Of a stretch of DNA of 64,000 nucleotides, positions 1 to 7,047 are shown in pieces. The position numbers and the translations under genes are program-made. The stretch is from the NCBI RefSeq assembly GCF_022808715.1, contig NZ_JAKZKX010000006.1, positions 62,001 to 126,000 on the forward strand, in the 5' to 3' direction. The DNA comes from Fundidesulfovibrio agrisoli. GTDB taxonomy: Bacteria; Desulfobacterota; Desulfovibrionia; Desulfovibrionales; Desulfovibrionaceae. Position 1 is the stretch's first letter; every line of letters starts with the position of its first letter. Below the pieces are notes generated by a model. The model was not told the DNA's origin, did not search any database, and worked only from the letters and a program-made list of their open reading frames with translations.

Positions 1-572
1 ACGTTGGTCCGGAACAGGGCGTTCTTGAATACCACGGTGGCCACAAGGGTGTGCATGCCGTCCGGGGCGATGCCCCGATAACTCACGGGCATCAACTCGG
101 CTTCCACCGCCGCTTTTTCATCGTCCGTGGCCTCCGGCAGCCAGGGGACTTCATCCAGGTTTTCCACGATGATGAAACGGCCTAGTTGGCCCCGCACGTA
201 GTGGAAGAAGAAGCGCACGTAGGGGATCATGGTCTGCTCGGTGAGGATCAGCGGGAGCTCCTCGTTGAGCTTGTAGATGGGCTCGTTGGTCCAGTCGTGG
301 AGGACGGTCAGGCCGTCCTTGTGGAAGGCGTAGCGGGTGTTGGGCGGCGGCAGGGTGTTGTCCGAGAGGGCGTAGAACTTGACGCCCTCGTAAAAGGGCA
401 GCTCGGCGGCCTGCACGACCGTCTTGCCGGAGCTGAACTCGGCCAGGGCTATGAGCGGAGAGACCGCATCAATGATAGTTTGCGCGGATTCGCCGTTCAG
501 GGGATGGAAACGAAGTGGCGAGTTGTCGGTGCTGAACTGGATCTGGTCAGGGGAGTGGGTGGTGTCAGGCAT
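1..572 (-). CDS. Hypothetical protein, 3' end beyond window
   Basis: The minus-strand frame from ATG at 572 stays open to base 1, giving about 190 codons without a stop, so the gene runs off the left edge. AAGGCGG lies just upstream of the ATG as a ribosome binding site; a short 11-codon frame ending at the start ATG is probably chance. The visible protein is acidic and aromatic-rich (motifs PYVRFFFHYVRGQLGRF and VENLDEVPWLP), with no signal peptide or obvious membrane segment. I do not recognise the family. Codon use and high GC match a real gene, and the same-strand TIR remnant upstream suggests both once belonged to one accessory locus. Confidence 0.6.
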   Translation of the reverse strand, partial: MPDTTHSPDQIQFSTDNSPLRFHPLNGESAQTIIDAVSPLIALAEFSSGKTVVQAAELPFYEGVKFYALSDNTLPPPNTRYAFHKDGLTVLHDWTNEPIYKLNEELPLILTEQTMIPYVRFFFHYVRGQLGRFIIVENLDEVPWLPEATDDEKAAVEAELMPVSYRGIAPDGMHTLVATVVFKNALFRTN

Positions 573-636
573 CGTTGGTGCCGCCTTTCATGGTTTGCAT
601 GAGCTCACGTCAGATTTTGCAAGCTGTTTGGATGTT

Positions 637-1083
637 TCAGCCCCGGTGGATTCTCCCGATCAGAAGCCGTACGGGGGGGCCGAAAGCTGCGCGCCGCCGG
701 AGTCGCTTGGGCCTGCGGACGCGAAACGGGCTGTCCAGGCTGGCCGGGACGTTCCGGAGCGCGGCACTGGGCGTCTCTGCAGGCGCTTGCGGCGTGGCAG
801 GAGCAGCGAGGGGGCAACGGCGTCGTCGGGATGGCGGGTTGAACAAGGGGGACGAAAGACCGCTGAGGTGCTGCTCCGGCGCTTCGGCCAGCCAGGCGAT
901 GCCTTTTTCGATGGAATGCTCCCAGTCGGGAGTGCCGGGAATGATGCCCTCGGAGTCGATCCAGACCTCGTGCCCGCTTGCGGTCAGATCGCGCTTCAGG
1001 CGCAGGGCCAATTCGGCGTGCTCGTCGTGCCCATAACTGATGAAAATACGTCTGCGCACAGGGAAATGCGAATTCAAGGGCAA
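637..1083 (-). pseudogene. Truncated TIR-domain gene remnant
   Basis: The first about 68 residues read as the N-terminal part of a TIR domain: RIFISYGHDEHAELALRLKR, then GHEVWIDSEGI, then WEHSIEKGIAWLAEAP. This is the bacterial subgroup starting FISYGHDE with a W-E-x-x-I-E-x-G-I helix. After about base 880 the similarity stops and the frame becomes Arg/Pro-rich low-complexity sequence typical of a random high-GC frame. The catalytic glutamate region of a TIR domain is therefore missing. The start is uncertain: TTG at 1083 or an internal GTG, neither with a clear ribosome binding site. I read it as a broken TIR protein gene, not a functional small protein. Confidence 0.55.
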
Positions 1084-1311
1084 TCTCCGACAGCTAAGAG
1101 TTCAGCAAGCGAGGAGAATACGCCAGGAATACGGTCTTAAAACTGCTTGCCGCTCAAGCGCCGAACAATCCCCGAGCCCGCGCAACTAGAAACCGCAATG
1201 CTATTGAGGAAATATTATCGGGCGGCCTACAAATTGTCCAGAAGTTAGCAGCCTGTCGGAAAACACTGCGTGCTGGCCGAAACTCCCGTAACGGCATGCA
1301 GGGGAGAGTCG

Positions 1312-1610
1312 ATGGGACGTGGCCGTCAAGGCGATCAGCAAAGGACGATGTGTCTGGCCCGGGATGAGATTCCCCTGTCTCGTGGGCGGGCCTTTTGCGA
1401 CCGTCTTCAGCGGATTCTGAGGGAATCCGGTTTCGACGGCTTCGCCGAGAAGCGGTGTGACCCCTTTTGCTCTGGCAAGTGGCGCCCTGCGAATCCTCCA
1501 GGCCGGTATTTCCGTATGCGTTCGTGGGGTATTTCGAGGGAACCGGCAGCGAACATGAAAGCCGACGCGGCGCTGAAGACCATGGGCATGAGCGGGAGCA
1601 ACCATTGTAA
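1312..1610 (+). pseudogene. IS1182-type transposase N-terminal remnant, frameshifted
   Basis: From ATG at 1312 the frame resembles the first about 70 residues of IS1182-family DDE transposases: a P-x-S-x-G-x-x-F-x-x-x-L motif (residues 21-32), ESGFDGFAE, then PPGRYFRM. At about 1519 one base is missing relative to the family. The next frame continues with FVGYFEGTGSEH, the expected following block, and stops at 1608-1610. The rest of the element, including its catalytic core, is absent. CAGCCTGTYGG occurs at 1249-1259 and 1611-1621 around the remnant in direct orientation; its meaning is unclear. Bases 1084-1311 otherwise hold nothing I recognise. Confidence 0.6.
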
Positions 1611-1737
1611 CAGCCTGTTGGCACAACCGCTCATCAATCCGGGGGCAGGATGGCGGAGCCTCGCCTCTTTCTTTTAGATTCGATTCGGGCTAAACAAAGA
1701 ATGAACGGATTTAATGCGGAAGGAGGCGGAAAGCCGG

Positions 1738-2310
1738 ATGGAATTGATGAAGGCGATGCGAACTCGGCGGAGCATCCGCAACTTCCAGCCTACCCCGGTG
1801 CCGCAGAAGTTGATCGAATCTCTGCTTGCGGCAGCGATTGAGGCCCCATCTCCTAAGAACGCTCAGCCCTGGCGCTTCGTTGTGGTGGCGCAGAAGAGCC
1901 GCGACGCGTTGTTCGCCCGTATCCGCGTGTTGGTAGAAGAGGAGTTGGCCGCAGGGCGGATCGGCGTGTGCGTCCGGGCCACCGTCCGGGCCATGGAGGA
2001 GGCTCCAGTTTTTGTCCTGGTGTATAACCGTGCCACCGCGCGCTACAGCATGGAGAAGGACCCCGTGCTTGCACGCGTCATCGATGTCCAGAGCATAGGG
2101 GCCAGCATCCAGAATATGCTGCTCGCGGCCCAGGAGAAGGGCCTCGGAACGCTCTGGATATGCGATCTGCTCGATGTCGATCCTGTCCTGCGCCTGCTCC
2201 AGACGGAAGACGAACTCGTCGCCGTCATCGCTTTGGGGTATCCGGTTGGCGACCCGCCCCGCCCCCCGCGATGCGCCCTGGCGGACATAGTCACCTGGCA
2301 AACGGAGTAA
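1738..2310 (+). CDS. Nitroreductase-family flavoprotein
   Basis: A 191-residue protein of the nitroreductase fold, which binds FMN and uses NAD(P)H in reductions or substrate dehydrogenations. Visible family features are the N-terminal MRTRRSIRNFQ motif (FMN phosphate contact), EAPSPKNAQPWRF (the usual A-P-S-x-x-N-x-Q-P-W motif) and the C-terminal ALGYPVGDPPRP, usually ALGYP-E. The start at 1738 is chosen over 1714 because AAGGAGG lies just upstream of 1738 and the usual N-terminus begins there. It is the first gene of a plus-strand trio with a radical SAM and an ATP-grasp gene, so a role as a tailoring oxidoreductase in a small-molecule pathway is a reasonable inference. The substrate is unknown. 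Confidence 0.85.
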   Translation: MELMKAMRTRRSIRNFQPTPVPQKLIESLLAAAIEAPSPKNAQPWRFVVVAQKSRDALFARIRVLVEEELAAGRIGVCVRATVRAMEEAPVFVLVYNRATARYSMEKDPVLARVIDVQSIGASIQNMLLAAQEKGLGTLWICDLLDVDPVLRLLQTEDELVAVIALGYPVGDPPRPPRCALADIVTWQTE

Positions 2311-2378
2311 TGCGCACATGAGACTCGGGCAAGCGCAGGAGTGCCCGCCCCGCTGCCCGAGACGGCAAATCCTTCCCC

Positions 2379-3554
2379 ATGGCGATCGCTAAACTGCTGT
2401 CCCACCTTGGGCTGGCCCTGCGCAAGGGCCGTCCGCTGGTACCGGCCTCCTGCGGGCACCGGATAGTCGTGGCCGACGCCCAGCGGCGCTTTGTCCAGAT
2501 ATGGCTGCGCACCCGCGGCTGTCGTCACGACATACTCAACGGCGGTTGCACGATCTGCAATTACTGGGCGAGCACCGAGCCCCAAGCCGACGAGATGGTC
2601 GCGGCCATGGGGGCCGCGCTGGACAGCCTCGCTTTCGAGCCGGAAATGATCGTCTTGAGCGCCTCGGGGAGCTTCCTGGACGCCTGGGAGATCGCCCCGC
2701 CCGCCCGTCGGCGCATCCTGGCGCTGCTGCGGGCGCGCTGCCCCAAAGCCTCGGTCATCATCGAGACCCATCACAACACGGTTACGCCGGAGTGCATCGC
2801 CGACTGTTCCGAGATCCTCGGGCCCAGGTGGACGGTGGAGATGGGGCTGGAGTCTGCCTCGCGGCAGGTGCTGCGCTGCTGCATCAACAAGCCGCTGACG
2901 CCTGACGGATTTTTGAGGACTATCGAGGCGATCCGAATGGCTCCGGGGCTGTCGAGCATCGCGAACGTGGCCCTGGGGGCGCCCTTCCTCAGCGGGGAAG
3001 AGATCATAGCCGACGCGGTTGCGACCGTCACCTGGGCCCTTGGCCACGGGGTGGACGAATGCGTGCTGTTCCCGATGAACCTCAAACCGCATACCCTGAC
3101 CTACTGGCTGCATGGGCAGGGGCTTTACCGGCAGCCTTCGCTGTGGGTGCTGGCCGATGTCTTGGCCGCCTTGCCGGCGGAGCTGCTTCCCCGGGTCAAC
3201 TTCGCCTGGCACCGGGTAGACCGGGGCCAATATTCCGAATGGGACGAGGGGATCGTCGCCCCCATGACCTGCCCGAACTGTTACCCCCGAGTGATGGAGC
3301 TGTTGGAGCAGTATCTTGCGGGCGGCTCTCGCGGTGAACTTGCGCAGGCGCTTCAGCGGCAGCAGTGCCCCTGCCGCGACCAATGGAACGCGGCGAAGCA
3401 CGTGGACCAGCCCCTTGGCGACAGGCTGTTGCAAGGCTACGAGCGGGCCGCGGTGACGATATTGGGGGAGGATTACTGGGCGCGGCACGGCGCGGCCCTG
3501 CGCGAAGAGCTGCAACAATTAATGGAGCGAGAAGGCCCCCCCGGATTGGAGTAA
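2379..3554 (+). CDS. Atypical radical SAM protein (RaSEA/Elp3-like)
   Basis: A 391-residue protein with an N-terminal cysteine motif CX8CX2C (C48, C57, C60, in GCRHDILNGGCTIC) instead of the usual CX3CX2C. This spacing and context (LRTRGC...GGCTICNY) resemble the archaeosine-synthase radical SAM group (TIGR01210, RaSEA) and the wider Elp3-like class. VLSASGSFLDAWEI and IIETHHNTVTPE match the SAM-binding barrel, and VEMGLESAS is the conserved E-x-G-x-E-S strand. Two further Cys pairs occur near the C-terminus (TCPNCYP and QCPCRDQW) and may bind a second metal. There is no archaeosine pathway here, so the substrate is unknown. No good ribosome binding site precedes the ATG. Next gene: ATP-grasp, after 35 bases. 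Confidence 0.75.
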   Translation: MAIAKLLSHLGLALRKGRPLVPASCGHRIVVADAQRRFVQIWLRTRGCRHDILNGGCTICNYWASTEPQADEMVAAMGAALDSLAFEPEMIVLSASGSFLDAWEIAPPARRRILALLRARCPKASVIIETHHNTVTPECIADCSEILGPRWTVEMGLESASRQVLRCCINKPLTPDGFLRTIEAIRMAPGLSSIANVALGAPFLSGEEIIADAVATVTWALGHGVDECVLFPMNLKPHTLTYWLHGQGLYRQPSLWVLADVLAALPAELLPRVNFAWHRVDRGQYSEWDEGIVAPMTCPNCYPRVMELLEQYLAGGSRGELAQALQRQQCPCRDQWNAAKHVDQPLGDRLLQGYERAAVTILGEDYWARHGAALREELQQLMEREGPPGLE

Positions 3555-3589
3555 GGGCGCTGCGACTGGCTTGGAACGGAGAACATGTG

Positions 3590-4894
3590 ATGGACGCACA
3601 GAAGAGAGTGGCCCAGATCGTTACGGCCCTGCAGGGCAGGCAGCTTGTCTACTTTGGCACGCGCGGCGCGGATGCGGAGCCCTTGCTCAAGATCCCGAAC
3701 TTTCAGGTGATCGTTTCGCTCATCGCCCCGCTGCAAGCCAGCACCGTGCGCGAGACTTGCCTGGAGACGCTGACGAGCGAACGGGTCGAACTGGACGACT
3801 ACACCATCGACCACGACACCAGGCCCGTTGTGAGCGAGATGCGGCGGGCCCTGCTCCGTGAATTTGAGGGGCCGAGCGCGCTTCTCGCTTACCGGCCCTG
3901 CGCCTTCCTGTCTTCGGCCTGGTTCCCCAGGTCGGACCGGGTGCAGTACCTCGGCCTCTTTCACGGGCACCAGTCATGCTTCGAGCACAAAGCCTGGATG
4001 GAAACGCAGCTTGCGGCCTTCGGCGTGCCCGTGCTGCCCTGGCGATTTTTTGCCGACGAAGAAGCCGACATCATCAGGGAATGGGTCGCGGTGGAGCCCA
4101 TCGTCTTGAGGGCGAACAGGAGCGACGGCGGCCTCGGCGTCCGTTTTGTGCCGAATCCTGGGGCGCTTGAGGTCCAATGGCCCTCCCACGGCGATGGGTT
4201 CCTCGCCGTGACGGAGTATCTCTCCGACAGCATCTCCCTGAATATCAACGCCTGCGTGTTTGCAGACGGCAGCGCGTCCCTGCATGGGCCGTCCGTGCAG
4301 CTCATCGGCATCCCCGCCCTGACCAGCCGCACCTTCGGCTACTGCGGCAACGATTTCGGGGCTGCGGGCTTGCTGGAGCCGAGCATATTGGACAGCTTTG
4401 AGAACTTGACGCGCCTGACGGCGCGCTGGCTGCGAAGCCAGGGCTACCTGGGTGTCTTCGGGGTGGACGCCATCGTGCACAAGGGCGAGGTCTACCTGAC
4501 GGAGGTGAACCCGCGGTTCCAGGGGTCGTCCCTGCTCTCGGCCCGGGTGGATGGGGAACTCGGCAGGTCCGACGTCTTCCTGGAGAACCTCGCCGCATTC
4601 TTGGGGCTGCCGGCACAGGAGCAGCCGAGGCTGCGCGACCTGGCCGCCGGGCAACCGCCGCTTGCCCATGCGGTGGCCCACAACCTCGCGGGGCAGACCG
4701 TCCGGCTTACGGCGGCTCCCCACGTCCCCGACGGTGTGGAATGCCGGCTGCTCCCGGATGTCGGTGTGGCGATTCCTAACGACTGCATCACCTTCGACGC
4801 GGTCTTCCCCGGACCCATCACGGCCGATGGCTCGCGGCTCACGGATGAGGCCGCGGCAGCCATCGGCGCATTGAAGCAGGGCGTCAACTGCTAA
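3590..4894 (+). CDS. ATP-grasp domain ligase-like protein
   Basis: A 434-residue protein with an ATP-grasp fold. The second half contains the ATP/Mg signature: VEPIVLRANRSDGGLGVRFV (the lysine/glycine-loop strand, with R-A-N in place of a more common K), LAVTEYLSDSISLNIN, and VYLTEVNPRFQGSS (the E-x-N-P-R Mg-binding motif). ATP-grasp enzymes join a carboxylate to an amine, thiol or other nucleophile through an acyl phosphate. The start at 3590 follows GGAG by 8 bases; a longer upstream reading has no such site and overlaps the previous gene. Its TAA overlaps by 4 bases the stop codon of the convergent nSTAND gene. It probably ligates a product of the neighbouring radical SAM/nitroreductase steps; acceptor and donor are unknown. 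Confidence 0.8.
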   Translation: MDAQKRVAQIVTALQGRQLVYFGTRGADAEPLLKIPNFQVIVSLIAPLQASTVRETCLETLTSERVELDDYTIDHDTRPVVSEMRRALLREFEGPSALLAYRPCAFLSSAWFPRSDRVQYLGLFHGHQSCFEHKAWMETQLAAFGVPVLPWRFFADEEADIIREWVAVEPIVLRANRSDGGLGVRFVPNPGALEVQWPSHGDGFLAVTEYLSDSISLNINACVFADGSASLHGPSVQLIGIPALTSRTFGYCGNDFGAAGLLEPSILDSFENLTRLTARWLRSQGYLGVFGVDAIVHKGEVYLTEVNPRFQGSSLLSARVDGELGRSDVFLENLAAFLGLPAQEQPRLRDLAAGQPPLAHAVAHNLAGQTVRLTAAPHVPDGVECRLLPDVGVAIPNDCITFDAVFPGPITADGSRLTDEAAAAIGALKQGVNC

Positions 4895-7047
4895 AACGCA
4901 GTTTTGCGGGCGCTTTTCTTTTCTTGAGGGGGGGCAATCCTGGTGAACTCTGTCCAGTGCAGGCAATCAAAACGCTCTCTGTCCTTCTCGTCGAAGTCCT
5001 GGAAGAGTGAGCCATAGATATCGAACTTGTGTGCGCTGATCTGCTGGTTTGCTTGCCCCCCAGCGGGCTTGAACGTGTAGAGCTGCGCGTAGTGAGCTTT
5101 GCTTTTGTTGAAGTGCAGGGCGTTCTTCAGGCGTACGCCACGGATAACGGCGCTCGAAAGATTGCAGTCGATAAAAGCGACGTCATCCCATCTCGTGCCT
5201 CTGATGACTGTTCCAAGCATGGCGCAGTGATCGAACTTTACATGTTTAAATGAGCCTTTCAGGATAAAGGCACCGTTGATCTTACAGTCTGTAAAAATAC
5301 AGTTCTTAAACGTGCACTTTGTAATGAAGCTGGCGTCAAAGGAGCACTTCCTGAAGTGGACATCGGTGATCGTTAAGCCGTCGACGAAGCATCCGTCCCA
5401 TCGTAGCCGTTCCAAATCCTGTTTCCTGATGTGGTTCATTCTGATAATCTGCTTTCCGTAAACGCCGATGTCTGGAACCAGCACATCATCTTCTCTACGC
5501 CTCGGGTCGGTGCACCACTCCGTCAACGCCGAGGCATAGCCGTCGTGCTGCAAGGACAAGATCGACGATTGGAACTCATCCTGGCCGCAGTTCTTAAGGA
5601 TGTTCTTGTCGGCAAGTTGGTCGACAGCGGTGCACGCTGCTGCCCAAAGTTTTATGGTGAGATCGTTGTAACCATCATCCGATGTGAGGGGCTTGTTCTC
5701 CTTGAGCAGTCTTCTTATATTGTCCAGCATTTTGGCTATTTCTTGCTTTTCTGCTTTTTTCCCCTTTTTGCTGCCGCCCTTTAAGCACATGGTCAGTTCT
5801 TCGCGAATGGCATGGAATATGAGATTCCCTCGGGTGATGTGGCTCTTGTAGCCCCTGGGGGTGGCCAGCACGCTGCCCATATTCGCGGCTACACGCCGGA
5901 TAAGCGGTCCGTCTTCGCCGAGCCCATTAAAGGCCCTGTCTATCCAACGCAGCAGCGCGCCGATGTAGAGGTCTTTGTCTTGTCCATTGAGCCGGGGCTC
6001 CGCTTCGTACAAGGCATGTAGATATTTGTCGAGGTGGTCTTTATCTATCACAATTTGACATTCGTCATCAGCTAATCCTTGGCTTTGCAGTGAATCATAG
6101 GCACGGTCATAGATATCCGTCAGAAACGCCTGCGCCGTGAGCATCTCAACTGTGGCTGTGTTTTTATCAATCCCATCGTGATGGGTAAATGAGTTCGCCC
6201 ATGTGAGCACTGTGTCCATCTCAGCGATGCCGATCTTGAAACGGCCTGACGACGAGGCAACGTTGACCAGCGCTTTTATCGCATTGTCCCAAGTCAGCGG
6301 ATAAAGGTGGAAAATACGAGGGCCAAGCGGCAAGTACATGTTCTCCAGCTGGCGAAGCTTGCTCATGTACTCCTCGCGAAGGGAAATGATGACTTTGACG
6401 TCTGAGGTTTTGATCAGTGAGGCCAGCGTGGAGAGTGCTTCTGTCAGGAATGCGCGCCCGGCGCTCACGCCGCTGCCCATGAATTCCTCGGCCTGGTCAA
6501 CGATCAGTATGAGCTTGTTCTCCGGCAGTGCCGTCTTGATATCCTCGATGTACTGTCCCAATAACGTTGCCTGATCCGTATGTAGCGTCTCGTCCTTGTA
6601 CAGACTCAATACCGGGTCCAGCGCATCGAGATCTTTCTTTAACTGCTTGATGCCGACCAAGTCTGAGTTTTCACGGACAAGTTTGCCGAGTTCTTCAAGT
6701 GCGGTGGTAACAGCCTCCCGAAAGATGTTCGCAGAATCGCCGATGGAGAGGCCGCCCCCCGCAGTGTCGCTCTGTTGGGCAATGCTTCCCCACGTGCCGA
6801 CATAGAGAGCGAAGCCCATGCTCGCAATGTCCCCTTCGCGCCAATAGCGAAGCGCGGGGATCAAACCCGCGTTGATGAGTGAAGTTTTGCCGGCCCCGCT
6901 TTCCGCCGTGATGATCGTCAGGTCTTGGATTCTGACTTTCTGTATCAAGTCCCGCAGTTCGGCAGTGCGACCATAGAAATTCTTGGCATGGACTTCGGAG
7001 CAAGGCACCGGGCCGACAAATGGGTTGTTGCTTTCGTCGTTACGCAT
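4891..7047 (-). CDS. nSTAND ATPase with C-terminal pentapeptide-like repeats
   Basis: A 718-residue protein. Residues 9-70 have the nSTAND1 layout: NPFVGPVP, a helix ending FYGRTAEL, then Walker A (AESGAGKTS, 48-56) followed by LINAGLIPALR. Walker B is LILIVDQAEE (179-188), and KVIISLREEYMSKL resembles the sensor strand. A helical region follows, with a Lys-rich patch (425-435). Residues about 551-650 form pentapeptide-like repeats with alternating F/C core residues (CSFDASFITKCTFKNCIF), a right-handed beta-helix type of sensor. STAND proteins are switch ATPases that oligomerise when triggered, and many are anti-phage sensors. Its ATG lies inside the end of the TIR/SIR2 gene (8-base overlap), indicating co-translation. 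The triggering ligand is unknown. Confidence 0.82.
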   Translation of the reverse strand: MRNDESNNPFVGPVPCSEVHAKNFYGRTAELRDLIQKVRIQDLTIITAESGAGKTSLINAGLIPALRYWREGDIASMGFALYVGTWGSIAQQSDTAGGGLSIGDSANIFREAVTTALEELGKLVRENSDLVGIKQLKKDLDALDPVLSLYKDETLHTDQATLLGQYIEDIKTALPENKLILIVDQAEEFMGSGVSAGRAFLTEALSTLASLIKTSDVKVIISLREEYMSKLRQLENMYLPLGPRIFHLYPLTWDNAIKALVNVASSSGRFKIGIAEMDTVLTWANSFTHHDGIDKNTATVEMLTAQAFLTDIYDRAYDSLQSQGLADDECQIVIDKDHLDKYLHALYEAEPRLNGQDKDLYIGALLRWIDRAFNGLGEDGPLIRRVAANMGSVLATPRGYKSHITRGNLIFHAIREELTMCLKGGSKKGKKAEKQEIAKMLDNIRRLLKENKPLTSDDGYNDLTIKLWAAACTAVDQLADKNILKNCGQDEFQSSILSLQHDGYASALTEWCTDPRRREDDVLVPDIGVYGKQIIRMNHIRKQDLERLRWDGCFVDGLTITDVHFRKCSFDASFITKCTFKNCIFTDCKINGAFILKGSFKHVKFDHCAMLGTVIRGTRWDDVAFIDCNLSSAVIRGVRLKNALHFNKSKAHYAQLYTFKPAGGQANQQISAHKFDIYGSLFQDFDEKDRERFDCLHWTEFTRIAPPQEKKSARKTAF

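Noticed and set aside
1249-1621. CAGCCTGTYGG pair as IS terminal repeats
   Set aside because: The copies are in direct, not inverted, orientation and short, so they are not convincing IS ends.
2379-3554. Queuosine/archaeosine pathway gene
   Set aside because: No other 7-deazaguanine gene is present; the resemblance is at motif level only.
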